DNA of 64,000 nucleotides, taken from positions 2,976,001-3,040,000 of the forward strand of contig NZ_OCSR01000001.1 of NCBI RefSeq assembly GCF_900230185.1, written 5' to 3'. The position numbers were made by a program, and so were the translations under genes. The notes under the pieces are model-generated. The model had not been told where the DNA came from. It searched no databases and saw nothing but the letters and a program-made list of their open reading frames with translations. Shown here one piece after another: positions 54,962 through 64,000 of this stretch; within the stretch, counting starts at the first letter, position 1, and every line of letters starts with the position of its first letter. This DNA is from Burkholderia sp. OK233. GTDB lineage: Bacteria; Pseudomonadota; Gammaproteobacteria; Burkholderiales; Burkholderiaceae.

Positions 54962-55567
54962 TCAGGGATTATTGCGGTGCAGTTGCATCATCGCCCGCTC
55001 GAGCTCGCCTTTGATGATCTGCGGCATTACCGCCAACGCACGTTCGATCGACGCATCGATCACGTCCTGCTCTTCCCGCCGCGGTGGTTTCAGCACGTAA
55101 TTGGCGACGTCCGGTTTGGCGCCGGCACGTGCGCTTTCGGGAATCAGGTCACGCGGATGGCCGATGCCGATCCGCAGCCGCCAATACTGTTGCGATGACA
55201 GATGCGCGGTGATGTCCTTCAGCCCGTTATGGCCGCCGCTGCCGCCACCGAGCTTCAGCTTGACGCTGCCCGGTGGCATATCGAGCTCGTCGTGTGCGAC
55301 CAGAATTTCGTCCGGAAGAATCTTGAAGAACTGCGCGATAGCCACAACCGACTGCCCCGAGCGGTTCATATAAGTCTGCGGTTGCAGCAAATGCACTTCT
55401 TCGCCGTGAAGCCGGGCCTTCGCATAGAAACCGTGAAAGCGCCGCTCGTCGCGTAGCGTCGTGCCTGCTTCGCGCGCCAGTTGATCGACCAGCCAGAAGC
55501 CGGCATTGTGGCGCGTCGCGGTGTATTCAGCGCCCGGATTGCCGAGCCCGACGATCAGCTTGATCAT
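54962..55567 (-). CDS. pth: Peptidyl-tRNA hydrolase
   Basis: 201-residue enzyme recycling peptidyl-tRNA released from stalled ribosomes. N-terminal '[22 protein letters not shown]' is quoted in part as '[19 protein letters not shown]' and includes the catalytic His. '[13 protein letters not shown]', 'HDELDMPPG' and '[12 protein letters not shown]' complete the signature. It lies downstream of rplY in the conserved prs-rplY-pth order. Confidence 0.97.
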   Translation of the reverse strand: MIKLIVGLGNPGAEYTATRHNAGFWLVDQLAREAGTTLRDERRFHGFYAKARLHGEEVHLLQPQTYMNRSGQSVVAIAQFFKILPDEILVAHDELDMPPGSVKLKLGGGSGGHNGLKDITAHLSSQQYWRLRIGIGHPRDLIPESARAGAKPDVANYVLKPPRREEQDVIDASIERALAVMPQIIKGELERAMMQLHRNNP

Positions 55568-55630
55568 GATTGCGTAGGTCCATCTGGCCTCGGCGTCGAA
55601 CGCGGCCGAGCCGAAAAAACCGAAAAAAAA

Positions 55631-55654
55631 CCCGCCGGGGAAAACCTCGGCGGG
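55631..55654 (-). terminator. Rho-independent terminator of rplY
   Basis: On the minus strand, CCCGCCG/CGGCGGG stem followed by eight T, 60 bases past the rplY stop. Confidence 0.9.
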
Positions 55655-55716
55655 TCACATCGACCGTTTCATTGAAACGGATCGAGAGGATTGCTTGCTC
55701 AGCGCCAGGAAGGCCC

Positions 55717-56343
55717 TTAGGCAGCCGGCGTTTCGCCTTCGCCTGCAGCAGCAGCAGCGGCGTCGCCTTCAGCGATCGCGCCAGCCGGGATCGTTGCGGA
55801 TGCGACGACCGGGTTTTCTGCGTCAACGTGAGCAACCAGTGCCACGCCTGCCGGCAGGACGATGTCCTTAGCGTGCAGCGAGTGACCAGCTTCGATCGTC
55901 GCCAGGTCAACTTCGAGGAATTCCGGCAGTGCCGACGGCAGGCACTCGATTTCGATTTCGTTGAGGACGTGCGAGATCACCGCGCTCGACAGCTTCACTG
56001 CCGGGTTGGTTTCCTGGTTCATGAAGTGCAGCGGCACCTTGGTGTGCAGCTTCTTCTTCGCGTCGACACGTTGGAAGTCCACGTGCAGCACGAGCTGACG
56101 GAACGGGTGATATTGCACGTCGCGCAGCAGAACCTGTTGCGACTTGCCTGCCACTTCCAGTTCGAGGATCGACGAGTGGAAAACTTCTTTCTTCAGCGCG
56201 TGCCAGAGTGCGTTGTGGTCCAGTTCGACCAATTGCGTTTCAGCACCAGCGCCATATACGATGCCCGGGGTCTTACCCGAGATACGCAGGCGGCGGCTCG
56301 CACCCGTACCTTGCAAGGAACGCTCGAAAGCGACTACTTTCAT
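55717..56343 (-). CDS. rplY: 50S ribosomal protein bL25 (Ctc form)
   Basis: 208-residue bL25 of the long Ctc type. The N-terminal 5S-rRNA-binding domain (~1-95) begins [20 protein letters not shown], and the C-terminal TL5-like domain (~96-185) contains '[18 protein letters not shown]'. An Ala/Gly/Glu tail ends the protein. The start at 56343 is by homology; six extra upstream codons have none. prs lies upstream on the same strand. Confidence 0.97.
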   Translation of the reverse strand: MKVVAFERSLQGTGASRRLRISGKTPGIVYGAGAETQLVELDHNALWHALKKEVFHSSILELEVAGKSQQVLLRDVQYHPFRQLVLHVDFQRVDAKKKLHTKVPLHFMNQETNPAVKLSSAVISHVLNEIEIECLPSALPEFLEVDLATIEAGHSLHAKDIVLPAGVALVAHVDAENPVVASATIPAGAIAEGDAAAAAAGEGETPAA

Positions 56344-56507
56344 GTTGAATCTCCAATGCACTGCCCGCGACCAGGCAGTAAAAACGGGGCCTCCAAGCCA
56401 TTACGGCTGAGGCCCCAGAGCGATGGCACGAACCTTCGTTCGTTCATGCCAATTGTGCAAAAGCGCAGCGTGCGGTACTGCAATGCGCGCTGCGCCTTCG
56501 CAAATAC

Positions 56508-57464
56508 TTAACTTTCAGCGAACAGCGACATCACCGAATCGCCGCGGCGAATCCGCGAGAACGTTTCGGCGAGCAGGCCGGCGCTGGTCAGCGAACGGAT
56601 CTTGGCGCACGAGCGGGCTTCTTCGCCGAGCGGGATCGTATCGGTAACAACGAGTTCGTCGAGTGCCGAAGCTGCGATACGCTCGCCTGCCCCGCCCGAC
56701 AGAACCGGGTGGGTGGCGTAAGCGAACACCTGCTTCGCACCGCGTTCCTTCAAAACCTGAGCTGCCTTGCAGAGCGTGCCTGCGGTGTCGACCATGTCGT
56801 CCATGATCACGCAGGTGCGGCCTTCGACTTCACCGATGATGTTCATCACTTCGGCAACGTTCGCCTTCGGGCGGCGTTTGTCGATGATCGCGAGATCGCA
56901 ATTCAGTTGCTTGGCCAATGCACGGGCACGCACCACGCCGCCGACGTCCGGCGAAACGACCAGCAGGTTCTCGTAGTTCTGCTTGCGCAGATCGCCGAGC
57001 AGCACGGGCGTAGCGTAGATATTGTCGACCGGGATGTCGAAGAAGCCTTGAATCTGGTCGGCGTGCAGATCCATCGTGATGATCCGCTCGACGCCGGCGA
57101 TTTCCAGCATGTTCGCCACGATCTTTGCCGAGATGGCGACGCGCGCCGAACGCGGGCGTCGATCTTGACGGGCATAACCGAAGTAGGGGATGGCTGCGGT
57201 GATCCGGCCAGCGGATGCGCGCTTGAGCGCATCGACCATGATCATCAGTTCCATCAGATTGTCATTCGCCGGCGCGCAGGTGGACTGCAGGACGAAAACA
57301 TCCTTGCCACGCACGTTTTCCTGAATCTCGACCTGGATTTCACCGTCCGAGAAACGGCTGACCATTGCTTTGCCGAGGGGAATACCGAGGATTTTGACGA
57401 CTTCCTGTGCAAGCGCGGGATTTGCGTTGCCAGTAAAAACCATCAGGCCGTCATGGCTGCTCAT
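56508..57464 (-). CDS. prs: Ribose-phosphate pyrophosphokinase
   Basis: 318-residue PRPP synthase supplying nucleotide, histidine and tryptophan synthesis. '[19 protein letters not shown]' starts the protein. '[20 protein letters not shown]' is the flexible catalytic loop region. '[18 protein letters not shown]' is the PRPP-binding motif. It lies between tRNA-Gln and rplY, as in other Burkholderiales. Confidence 0.98.
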   Translation of the reverse strand: MSSHDGLMVFTGNANPALAQEVVKILGIPLGKAMVSRFSDGEIQVEIQENVRGKDVFVLQSTCAPANDNLMELMIMVDALKRASAGRITAAIPYFGYARQDRRPRSARVAISAKIVANMLEIAGVERIITMDLHADQIQGFFDIPVDNIYATPVLLGDLRKQNYENLLVVSPDVGGVVRARALAKQLNCDLAIIDKRRPKANVAEVMNIIGEVEGRTCVIMDDMVDTAGTLCKAAQVLKERGAKQVFAYATHPVLSGGAGERIAASALDELVVTDTIPLGEEARSCAKIRSLTSAGLLAETFSRIRRGDSVMSLFAES

Positions 57465-57509
57465 CGTGCACCTACTTCAGGCTGGGGGCGAGGGAAATGC
57501 GAGAATTTT

Positions 57510-57586
57510 TGGCAGGGGAGGAAGGAGTCGAACCTTCGAATGCCGGAATCAAAATCCGGTGCCTTAACCAACTTGGCGACTCCCCT
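57510..57586 (-). tRNA. tRNA-Gln (anticodon TTG)
   Basis: 77-nt cloverleaf read on the minus strand. The acceptor stem AGGGGAG pairs with CTCCCCT, and GCCA is encoded at the 3' end. The anticodon arm is CCGGA-TTTTGAT-TCCGG with TTG at positions 34-36. The T arm has GTTCGAC-type 'GGTTCGACTCC'. The position between ispE and prs is conserved in Burkholderiales. Confidence 0.97.
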
Positions 57587-57636
57587 ACACTAACTTTGAG
57601 CTTCACCGAACGAGGGAACGTTCGACGACGCAAAAC

Positions 57637-58518
57637 TTATGACGCGAAAGTAAAGAGTGGATGCTGATCGAGACTTGCAGTTACTGCGCTGTTCCATTCG
57701 CCCGGCAGTTTGGCTTGCGCCGCTTCTGCTTCAGCTTTGCTACGGAACGCTGCAAATACACTTGCACCTGATCCAGACATCCGCGCTGGTGCGATGTTTT
57801 CAAACCACCGCAGCACTTGCGCTACTTCCGCGTATTTTCCCACGACAACCTGCTGCATGTCATTCCGGCCAAAACTTTCTGGCCATTCAGTGTTGCAGCT
57901 AAGTTCTGCAGGAAAGTCCGTAATTATGAGGGGTTTCGAATCTCTTGTCAACGCTTTTTCGGAAAAAATCGCTGCAGTTGGAACGTGAACCCTCGGTGTC
58001 ACCACCAGGAAATGGCGCGGCGGCAATTGTACAACGTCTAAAGCTTCTCCGACACCCTGTGCAAACGCATTTTTCCCAAAAACAAAAAATGGCACGTCCG
58101 CACCGAGTTTCAACGCCAGCGCCTGCAACTCCAGTCGTGGCAAATCGAGCTTCCAGAGACGGTTCAGCGCGAGCAGCGTGGTGGCCGCATCGGAGCTGCC
58201 GCCGCCCAGGCCCGCGCCCATCGGCAGGCGCTTGTCGATTTCGATATCGACACCCGCGGGCGAGCCGGTATGCGCCTTCAGGAGCGTTGCCGCTCGCACG
58301 GTGAGATCGTGTTCCGGCGGCACGTCGGCGATCTCGGTGCTGCGCGTGATGAGACCGTCGTCGCGCAGCTTGAAGTGCAGGATGTCGCCCCAGTCGAGCA
58401 ACTGGAAGACGGTTTGCAGCGTGTGATAGCCGTCCGGCCGGCGGCCGGTGATGTGCAGGAAGAGGTTCAGTTTCGCTGGTGCGAGGCAATCGCGTAGCGA
58501 ATCGGTCGTTTCAATCAT
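57637..58518 (-). CDS. ispE: 4-diphosphocytidyl-2-C-methyl-D-erythritol kinase
   Basis: 293-residue GHMP kinase of the MEP isoprenoid pathway. '[20 protein letters not shown]' is at the N-terminus. '[20 protein letters not shown]' is the ATP-binding glycine loop. '[14 protein letters not shown]' is near the C-terminus. Start at 58518 by homology. It is downstream of lolB on the same strand. Confidence 0.96.
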   Translation of the reverse strand: MIETTDSLRDCLAPAKLNLFLHITGRRPDGYHTLQTVFQLLDWGDILHFKLRDDGLITRSTEIADVPPEHDLTVRAATLLKAHTGSPAGVDIEIDKRLPMGAGLGGGSSDAATTLLALNRLWKLDLPRLELQALALKLGADVPFFVFGKNAFAQGVGEALDVVQLPPRHFLVVTPRVHVPTAAIFSEKALTRDSKPLIITDFPAELSCNTEWPESFGRNDMQQVVVGKYAEVAQVLRWFENIAPARMSGSGASVFAAFRSKAEAEAAQAKLPGEWNSAVTASLDQHPLFTFAS

Positions 58519-58584
58519 GAGTCAGGGCTACATGCGCCATAGCGGCGCCGAAGAAGCTGCAAGGGGGTGCGCGAACAGGCGCGG

Positions 58585-59217
58585 CTACTGATCCAGCACG
58601 AGCTTGATGTCGAGCGGCGGTTCCGAGCGGCTCAGATTCAGGCGCTTCACGCCGGTGGCCGGCGCGTCCGCATACGCCAGGTAATCGATCGTCCAGCCGT
58701 CCTGCGTGATCTGCTTCAGACGCGAGGGCTGCTCCGGATCCTTCTCGGTTCTCGCGCGCGAAGTCGGCGCAGGCGACGGTTGCAGCCAGTAGCGCAGCCC
58801 TTCAACCGGCAGCGCAAATCCGAGCGCGTTCTGCATCAGCGTGGAGACGTTGTCGGCGGTGAGCGGTTGGCGATTCGGCAGTTCGAGCGTGGCCGAAGCC
58901 GGCGACGAAGTCACGATGGCGAGCGTCTGCCCAAGCGGATTGCGCAATTGCAGGGTGACCGTGTCACCCGTTTCCTGCCAGGTGAAATTGCCATAGGCGT
59001 TGCGCTGCTGGCCGTTCTGATCGTTGTACTGGACCGCGAAACGGCCTTGATAAGCACGCGAGGTCTGTGCCGTGACGGACGTTGCAGCATTCGACGTGGA
59101 CGGCCCTTGCGGCTTAACCGATGCACAACCGGCCAACGCGACAACCGCTGCCGCTACGAGTCCGAGCGCCGCGCCACGCGGCGCCCGGGGATAGGAAATC
59201 AAGCGGGAAAGACGCAT
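58585..59217 (-). CDS. lolB: Outer-membrane lipoprotein receptor LolB
   Basis: 210-residue outer-membrane lipoprotein that takes lipoproteins from LolA and inserts them into the outer membrane. Signal peptide with lipobox 'VVALAGCAS' (~28). Mature domain has '[16 protein letters not shown]' and '[20 protein letters not shown]'. The start at 59217 overlaps the stop of the TPR gene (TGATG), so the two are translationally coupled. An in-frame extension upstream is rejected on that basis. Confidence 0.93.
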   Translation of the reverse strand: MRLSRLISYPRAPRGAALGLVAAAVVALAGCASVKPQGPSTSNAATSVTAQTSRAYQGRFAVQYNDQNGQQRNAYGNFTWQETGDTVTLQLRNPLGQTLAIVTSSPASATLELPNRQPLTADNVSTLMQNALGFALPVEGLRYWLQPSPAPTSRARTEKDPEQPSRLKQITQDGWTIDYLAYADAPATGVKRLNLSRSEPPLDIKLVLDQ

Positions 59218-61058
59218 CAAAGATCGTTTACCTGAAGACGTTGCAGCGTTTTGACCAGGGTGTCGTTGTCCGGTTCGAGCTTGCGCGCGTCGCGGAAAGC
59301 GGCGCGAGCCTGATCCTGCGCGCCGGTTTTCCACAACACTTCACCGAGATGCGCGCCGATTTCGGCGTTCGGCTGGAGGTCGTACGCTTTGCGCAGCAGC
59401 GCGATTGCATCCGACGTATCGCCCATCCGGTACTTGACCCAGCCGACGCTGTCCATGATGAACGCGTCGTTCGGCGCCAGCGACGAAGCCTTCTCGACCA
59501 GCTTGTCCGCTTCCGGCAGGCGCTGATTGCGATCGGCCAGCGAATAGCCGAGCGCGTTATAAGCCTGCGGATTGTCCGGCTGCGTCTGGATCAGCTTGCG
59601 CAGTTGCGCTTCCATGACATCGTAATGGCCGGTCTTTTCGGCGGCCATCGCGTAGTCGTAGGTCAGATCGGGGTCGTCCGGGAAATTCGCGGTGGCTTGT
59701 TGCAGGCGTGTCTCCGCTTCCGGATAGCGCTTCGCGTCGAACAGAATGGCCGCGTCGGTGCGTGCAATCAACGCCTGGTCGCGCGGATCGGGCGCCTGCA
59801 GGTTGGCCAGCAGCTTGCGCGCGTCTTCAGTCTTGCCCTGCTTGGCGAGCAATTGTGCCCGCGTGATCTGCGCCGGCACGAATTGCTGACTCGCCGGCGA
59901 AACCTTGTTCAGCCAGTCGCTCGCCGCTGCTTCGTTCTTCTGTTCGAGCGACAGTTGCGCAAGATAGATATACGCCTGGCCCGGATCGGCGCCCGGCGTT
60001 TTTTCGGCTTGCTGCGCGTACTGGGTCAGATAGGTCTGCGCTTCGGTGAAATTCTTCTGCTGGATCTTGATCAGCGCGAGCGCCATCAGCGGCGTGAGGT
60101 CAGTCGCGTTGTTCTTGTGCATGATCTCGAACTGCTTCTGCGCGTCGTCCAGACGGTCGCTCGCGAGATACATCTGCGCGAGCGCGAGACGCGCGTCATG
60201 CGATTTCGGATTCTGCTGCACGTACTTTTCGAGCGACGCGATGCCTTCCTTGCGCTCCTCCGGACCCATCTGCGACAGCATCAGCGCGGCCGGCAAATAG
60301 TCCGGCTTGAGCGTGAGCGCCTGCTCGAGCGACTTGCGCGCGCCGGGTGCGTCGTCCGAAACGAGCTGCTGGCGCGCGATGGCCAGCTGCGCTTCGGGCC
60401 GGTTCAGGTCGTTCTTCAGCAGATCCTGCAGCACATGCAAGCCGCCGATCCGGTTCGGACCGCGCGAGAGCAGCAACTGCAGCGCCAGAATCGCGCTGCC
60501 ACGATTGTCGGCGGGCACTCTCGCGAGTTCGCGGGCGAGGATCGGCGCGGCGTCGTCAGGCTTGCCGGACAGCACGAGCAGCGACGCGTCGAGTTGCGCG
60601 GCGCGTTCCGAATTCGGCGCATACTGCTGCCACAATTGCGCGGCGGCCAACGCGTCCGACGGGCTTTGCGCGGCCAGCGCGATTTCCGTGGCGCGTTGCG
60701 CCATGCGCGGATCGTGCGTGTCGCGCGCGAGCGCGAGGTAGGTCTGATAGGCTGGCGCCGGTTGGTCGCGTTGCAATGCGACTTCAGCGGCGAGCACCTG
60801 GAATACGATCTGGCTGGACAGCGGCACGCCCGGCAGAGACTTCTGGTCTTCTGCCGTTGCCGGGCCGAGCGGGTCTGGCAGGGTGACGGACGTGTCATCC
60901 GAGTCTGGCGACGGGTCCTGCGCGTGCGTGGGCACGGCTGCCAGTGCCCAGACGGCGAGCGCGGCGGCACCGAGCATGCGACGAGCGGACACGGCGTGCG
61001 GCACGCGGGATGCGCTAGCCGGGCGCTTCGAAAACAGCTTCACGAAGGACAAGTTCAT
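59217..61058 (-). CDS. Tetratricopeptide-repeat protein, exported
   Basis: 613 residues with a signal peptide (~1-47; ends VPTHAQ) and a long array of TPR-like helical repeats through the rest. Examples are '[20 protein letters not shown]', '[20 protein letters not shown]' and '[20 protein letters not shown]'. It probably acts as a periplasmic or outer-membrane-linked scaffold. Its stop codon overlaps the lolB start, and this TPR-lolB-ispE order is typical of beta- and gammaproteobacteria, suggesting an envelope role. Start 61058 is by homology; its RBS is weak. Confidence 0.88.
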   Translation of the reverse strand: MNLSFVKLFSKRPASASRVPHAVSARRMLGAAALAVWALAAVPTHAQDPSPDSDDTSVTLPDPLGPATAEDQKSLPGVPLSSQIVFQVLAAEVALQRDQPAPAYQTYLALARDTHDPRMAQRATEIALAAQSPSDALAAAQLWQQYAPNSERAAQLDASLLVLSGKPDDAAPILARELARVPADNRGSAILALQLLLSRGPNRIGGLHVLQDLLKNDLNRPEAQLAIARQQLVSDDAPGARKSLEQALTLKPDYLPAALMLSQMGPEERKEGIASLEKYVQQNPKSHDARLALAQMYLASDRLDDAQKQFEIMHKNNATDLTPLMALALIKIQQKNFTEAQTYLTQYAQQAEKTPGADPGQAYIYLAQLSLEQKNEAAASDWLNKVSPASQQFVPAQITRAQLLAKQGKTEDARKLLANLQAPDPRDQALIARTDAAILFDAKRYPEAETRLQQATANFPDDPDLTYDYAMAAEKTGHYDVMEAQLRKLIQTQPDNPQAYNALGYSLADRNQRLPEADKLVEKASSLAPNDAFIMDSVGWVKYRMGDTSDAIALLRKAYDLQPNAEIGAHLGEVLWKTGAQDQARAAFRDARKLEPDNDTLVKTLQRLQVNDL

Positions 61059-61145
61059 GGAAATCCGTTCAATGTTTCGGACGATTGTAACGCGCTCGCT
61101 ACAATAAGCGCACAACCACTCACGCAAGTTGCAGACCAGTTAGAC

Positions 61146-61976
61146 ATGCCAGAGTTGCCAGAAGTTGAGGTTACCCGAAGGGGAATCGAACCGTATGTGT
61201 CCGGGCGCAAGGTTGAACGCGTCGATGTGCGTACGCCCGCGCTGCGTTGGCCGATTCCGGCGGACCTTGCGAAAACCTTGCGTGGCAGCGTAGTGCGCAA
61301 GGTTGAGCGGCGGGGCAAGTATCTGCTGTTCGAAATCGACGCCGGCTGGTTCATTGTGCATCTGGGCATGACCGGCACGTTGCGTGTGCTGCGCCATGTG
61401 CCGCGTCCACCCGCTGCGGCGAAACACGATCACATCGACTGGATTTTCGACGAATTCATTTTGCGCTATCGCGATCCGCGGCGCTTTGGCGCGGTGCTGT
61501 GGCACCCGCGCGAAGCCGGCGACGTGCTCGAGCATCCGCTGCTCGCGGGCCTCGGTGTCGAGCCGTTTTCGCCGGCGTTCTCCGGCGCGCTGATGCACCG
61601 GCTCACGCGTGGGCGCAAGGTGTCGGTGAAGCAGGCGTTGCTGGCGGGGGAGATCGTGGTCGGCGTGGGTAATATCTATGCGTCCGAAAGCCTCTTTCGC
61701 GCCGGTATCCGGCCCACCACCGCGGCGGGCCGCGTCTCGCTCGTGCGCTACGATCTGCTGGCCGACGCGGTGCGCGTCACGCTCGCCGCCGCGATCGAGA
61801 AGGGGGGCAGCACGCTGCGCGATTTCGTCGGCAGCGATGGCGAAAGCGGTTACTTCCAGCTCGACTATTTCGTCTATGATCGCGCGGGGCTGCCATGCCG
61901 CGTGTGTGGAACGCCGATCAAACAGATCGTGCAGGGGCAGCGTTCAACGTATTTCTGTCCCACCTGCCAGCGCTAA
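61146..61976 (+). CDS. mutM: Formamidopyrimidine-DNA glycosylase
   Basis: 276-residue bifunctional glycosylase/AP lyase that removes 8-oxoguanine. N-terminal '[18 protein letters not shown]' supplies the catalytic Pro and Glu. '[17 protein letters not shown]' and the zinc finger C-x2-C-x16-C-x2-C (CRVC ... CPTC) are intact. The frame is open far upstream, but the ATG at 61146 is unambiguous. It is followed seven bases later by mutY, its partner in the GO repair system. Confidence 0.97.
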   Translation: MPELPEVEVTRRGIEPYVSGRKVERVDVRTPALRWPIPADLAKTLRGSVVRKVERRGKYLLFEIDAGWFIVHLGMTGTLRVLRHVPRPPAAAKHDHIDWIFDEFILRYRDPRRFGAVLWHPREAGDVLEHPLLAGLGVEPFSPAFSGALMHRLTRGRKVSVKQALLAGEIVVGVGNIYASESLFRAGIRPTTAAGRVSLVRYDLLADAVRVTLAAAIEKGGSTLRDFVGSDGESGYFQLDYFVYDRAGLPCRVCGTPIKQIVQGQRSTYFCPTCQR

Positions 61977-61983
61977 ATTTTCG

Positions 61984-63099
61984 ATGCCTTCTCGTTTAAG
62001 CCCGTCTGCTCCGTCCGCTGCGCCTGCTTTCCCGGCCATGTCTGATTTTTCCACGCGGCTGATTATGTGGCAGCGCCAGCATGGCCGTCATGACCTGCCC
62101 TGGCAGAACACGCGCGATGCGTATCGCATCTGGCTGTCGGAAATCATGCTGCAGCAGACCCAGGTATCAACGGTGATTCCGTACTACGCAAAGTTTCTTG
62201 CGCGTTGTCCGGATGTTGCCTCGCTCGCCGCCGCGCCGGCAGACGATGTGATGGCGTTGTGGGCCGGCCTCGGCTATTACTCGCGCGCACGCAATCTGCA
62301 TCGCTGCGCGCAGGTGGTCGTCGAGCAGCATGGCGGTGCGTTTCCCGCGTCGGCCGACGAGCTTGCTGAATTGCCGGGCATCGGTCGCTCAACGGCAGCG
62401 GCGATCGCCTCTTTCGCGTTTGGCGCGCGCGCCACGATTCTCGATGGCAACGTGAAGCGTGTGTTGGCGCGTGTGTTCGGCGTCGAAGGCTTTCCGGGTG
62501 AAAAGAAAGTCGAGAACGCGATGTGGACGCTGGCGGAATCGCTGCTGCCGTCCAATGCATCGGACGACGATGTCAGCGCGTACACGCAAGGCTTAATGGA
62601 TCTCGGCGCAACGTTGTGCGTGCGCGGCAAGCCGGACTGCCTGCGCTGCCCGTTCGCCGTCGACTGCGTGGCCAATGTGAGCGGACGTCAGCGTGAATTG
62701 CCCACGGCACGACCGAAGAAAGCCGTGCCGACGCGCCGCACATGGATGCTGGTGCTACGCGACGGTAACGCCGTGATGCTGGAAAAGCGCCCGCCTTCGG
62801 GCATCTGGGGCGGCTTGTGGAGCCTGCCCGAAGCCCTCGACGAAACCGCGCTCGCCGAGCGTGCGCGCGCCTTTGGTGGCGACGGTGCGGTCTCCCCGCT
62901 CGCGCCGCTTACGCACGTCTTCACGCATTTCAAGCTGGATATCGAGCCGCGGCTCGCAGAACTGGACCGCGGTGCGGGCGCATTGGCCATGCTAGGCGAC
63001 GCGGAGACCGCATGGGTCGCGTTAAGCGATCTCGATTCGTTCGGTGTGCCCGCGCCGGTGCGCAAACTACTGGATAGTCTGCACGGCTCGCTGCTCTAG
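61984..63099 (+). CDS. mutY: Adenine DNA glycosylase
   Basis: 371-residue enzyme removing adenine mispaired with 8-oxoguanine. It has the HhH motif 'LPGIGRSTAAAIASFAFG', catalytic-Asp region 'ILDGNVKRVLARVFGV' and the [4Fe-4S] cysteines C-x6-C-x2-C-x5-C in 'CVRGKPDCLRCPFAVDC'. A C-terminal NUDIX-like 8-oxoG recognition domain includes 'EKRPPSGIWGGLWSLPE'. An 18-residue Ser/Pro/Ala N-terminal extension precedes the usual MSDFSTRL start, which could be the true start at ATG 62038. Confidence 0.95.
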   Translation: MPSRLSPSAPSAAPAFPAMSDFSTRLIMWQRQHGRHDLPWQNTRDAYRIWLSEIMLQQTQVSTVIPYYAKFLARCPDVASLAAAPADDVMALWAGLGYYSRARNLHRCAQVVVEQHGGAFPASADELAELPGIGRSTAAAIASFAFGARATILDGNVKRVLARVFGVEGFPGEKKVENAMWTLAESLLPSNASDDDVSAYTQGLMDLGATLCVRGKPDCLRCPFAVDCVANVSGRQRELPTARPKKAVPTRRTWMLVLRDGNAVMLEKRPPSGIWGGLWSLPEALDETALAERARAFGGDGAVSPLAPLTHVFTHFKLDIEPRLAELDRGAGALAMLGDAETAWVALSDLDSFGVPAPVRKLLDSLHGSLL

Positions 63100-63126
63100 C
63101 CAGCCCCGAACCGAAAGCCCGTCAAA

Positions 63127-63759
63127 TCAAAGCAGCTGATGCTGCTGCATATAGTGATGAACCACGTCGATTCGCGCGCCGGCGTCCTGCAACTCCATCA
63201 ACTTTTGCCTTGCACGAAGGGCGATCGGCAACACCTCCGCAAGCCGGTTCGACACCCATGACGGATCTTCCAGCCTGAACGGTTCGGCGAACGGCAAGCT
63301 GTCCGGGTCGCGTTCGCGGATCGTTGCGATGATCCGTTCGAGCACTTCCGCGCACGCACCGAATTTGGCCAGTTGCTCATTGCCCTCGAGCGGTATGTCT
63401 TCTCCGAGCGGCTCCGCCATGCCGACCAGCAAGCCGCTGCTTTCCACGCGATGCGACAGCAGGCGAAACCGCCGCGTGCCGCGCGCCCGAATCAGCAGCA
63501 TGCCGAAGGCTTCGACATCGCACTCTTCGATTTCGGCAAGACAGCCAATTGCTTCGGGCACCGAAGGCTCTTCTTCGCGCGCCACTTCTGCGCCGCTTTT
63601 CAGCAGACACACACCGAACGGCGTTTTTTCACGCAGACAATCGCGCGCCATATCGAGGTAGCGCGCTTCGAAGATTTTCAGCGGCAGTAGTCCATCGGGA
63701 AACAGCACCGTATGCAGCGGAAACAGCGGCACATCGGCAAGCACAGTAGAAGAAGACAT
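63127..63759 (-). CDS. LON peptidase substrate-binding domain protein
   Basis: 210-residue stand-alone LON N-terminal (LAN) domain, lacking ATPase and protease domains. 'VPLFPLHTVLFPDGLLPLKIFE' is quoted in part as 'FPLHTVLFPDGLLPLKIFE'; 'FGVCLLKSGAEV' and 'RFRLLSHRVESSGLLVG' follow the family pattern. Function is unknown; such proteins may recognise unfolded substrates. It lies downstream of rapZ on the same strand. Confidence 0.9.
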   Translation of the reverse strand: MSSSTVLADVPLFPLHTVLFPDGLLPLKIFEARYLDMARDCLREKTPFGVCLLKSGAEVAREEEPSVPEAIGCLAEIEECDVEAFGMLLIRARGTRRFRLLSHRVESSGLLVGMAEPLGEDIPLEGNEQLAKFGACAEVLERIIATIRERDPDSLPFAEPFRLEDPSWVSNRLAEVLPIALRARQKLMELQDAGARIDVVHHYMQQHQLL

Positions 63760-63798
63760 GGCGCAACGCTTCGAGTTGAGGCCGCGCGATGCGGCCGG

Positions 63799-64000
63799 TT
63801 AAGCCACTAACTTCGATGATTCGCCGGCATGAACCGGCGCATCGCGGTGCCGCACAATGACATTCGCCGACGTTGCGAGACGCGCGGCGAGCGTCTCCGC
63901 AATGAATACCGAGCGGTGCTGGCCGCCCGTGCAACCGATCGCGACCGTCAGATAACTGCGGTTGTCGTCACGGAAATGCGGTAACCATTTGGCGAGAAAT
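63799..64000 (-). CDS. rapZ: RNase adapter protein RapZ, C-terminal part (runs off the window)
   Basis: The last 66 codons of rapZ are present; the 5' part lies beyond the right edge. '[20 protein letters not shown]' followed by RSV is the conserved C-terminal motif of RapZ. In E. coli RapZ directs RNase E to GlmZ and senses glucosamine-6-phosphate. In Burkholderia it normally sits with ptsN/hprK, linking it to the PTS genes elsewhere in the window. Confidence 0.93.
   Translation of the reverse strand, partial: FLAKWLPHFRDDNRSYLTVAIGCTGGQHRSVFIAETLAARLATSANVIVRHRDAPVHAGESSKLVA

Noticed and set aside
59121..61145. Long upstream extension of the mutM frame
   Set aside because: It runs antisense through the TPR gene. 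MutM must start with the catalytic Pro after the initiator Met, at 61146.

Overview
The window is a GC-rich chromosomal segment of a betaproteobacterium. Gene content and order point to Burkholderia sensu lato, most likely Paraburkholderia or a close relative. Supporting clusters are lolB-ispE-tRNA-Gln-prs-rplY-pth, the full aa3 oxidase cluster with ctaA/ctaB, gshA-gshB next to PTS genes, secB-gpsA, and mutM-mutY beside rapZ. Nearly all of it is core housekeeping sequence with dense coding. Only the left edge (about 1-720) looks mobile.

Layout. 1-720: end of an integrated element with a gmtX-like gene, which interrupts comM (613-1731). 1853-4400: ubiK, then glnK-amtB behind a well-formed NtrC/sigma-54 control region. 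4638-10257: glutathione synthesis (gshA, gshB), then a mannose-type EIIA, HPr and enzyme I. 10337-18315: moeB, ctpA, gpmA, a rhodanese, grxC, secB, gpsA, a macrodomain protein, trmL and comF. 18400-30287: a BioC-like methyltransferase, then the cytochrome c oxidase biogenesis cluster (DUF2244, coxB, ctaD, ctaG, ctaE, SURF1, a SCO-like protein, ctaA, ctaB, SCO). 30348-32802: yciI, an orphan metQ and a MarR-GNAT fusion. 33177-40581: a complete N-acetylglucosamine operon (GntR regulator, nagA, SIS deaminase, EIIA-HPr-EI fusion, nagE). 40728-43889: cytochrome bd oxidase (cydP, cydA, cydB, cydX). 44242-49103: rpoH with a perfect CIRCE operator, pagL, a truncated leuA behind a leucine leader peptide, and ybiB. 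49308-64000: FAH-family hydrolase, maiA, ftsY, rsmD, coaD, ferredoxin, hisC, pth, rplY, prs, tRNA-Gln, ispE, lolB, a TPR protein, mutM, mutY, a LON-domain protein and the 3' end of rapZ.

How the parts work together. Two independent phosphoenolpyruvate phosphorelays are encoded: a general one (EIIA, HPr, EI at 7.3-10.3 kb) and a dedicated GlcNAc one in which EIIA, HPr and EI are fused. Two terminal oxidases are present: the low-affinity aa3 enzyme with its copper and haem A assembly factors, and the high-affinity bd enzyme with two small subunits. Nitrogen sensing (GlnK) is paired with ammonium uptake (AmtB).

The most notable non-coding signals are four. A CIRCE element lies over the rpoH promoter region. 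A 24-codon leader peptide rich in rare CTA leucine codons lies ahead of the truncated leuA and probably begins at the transcription start. Two NtrC sites and a sigma-54 promoter lie ahead of glnK. A nested palindrome overlaps the nag promoter. I saw no CRISPR array, no rRNA and no intact insertion sequence.
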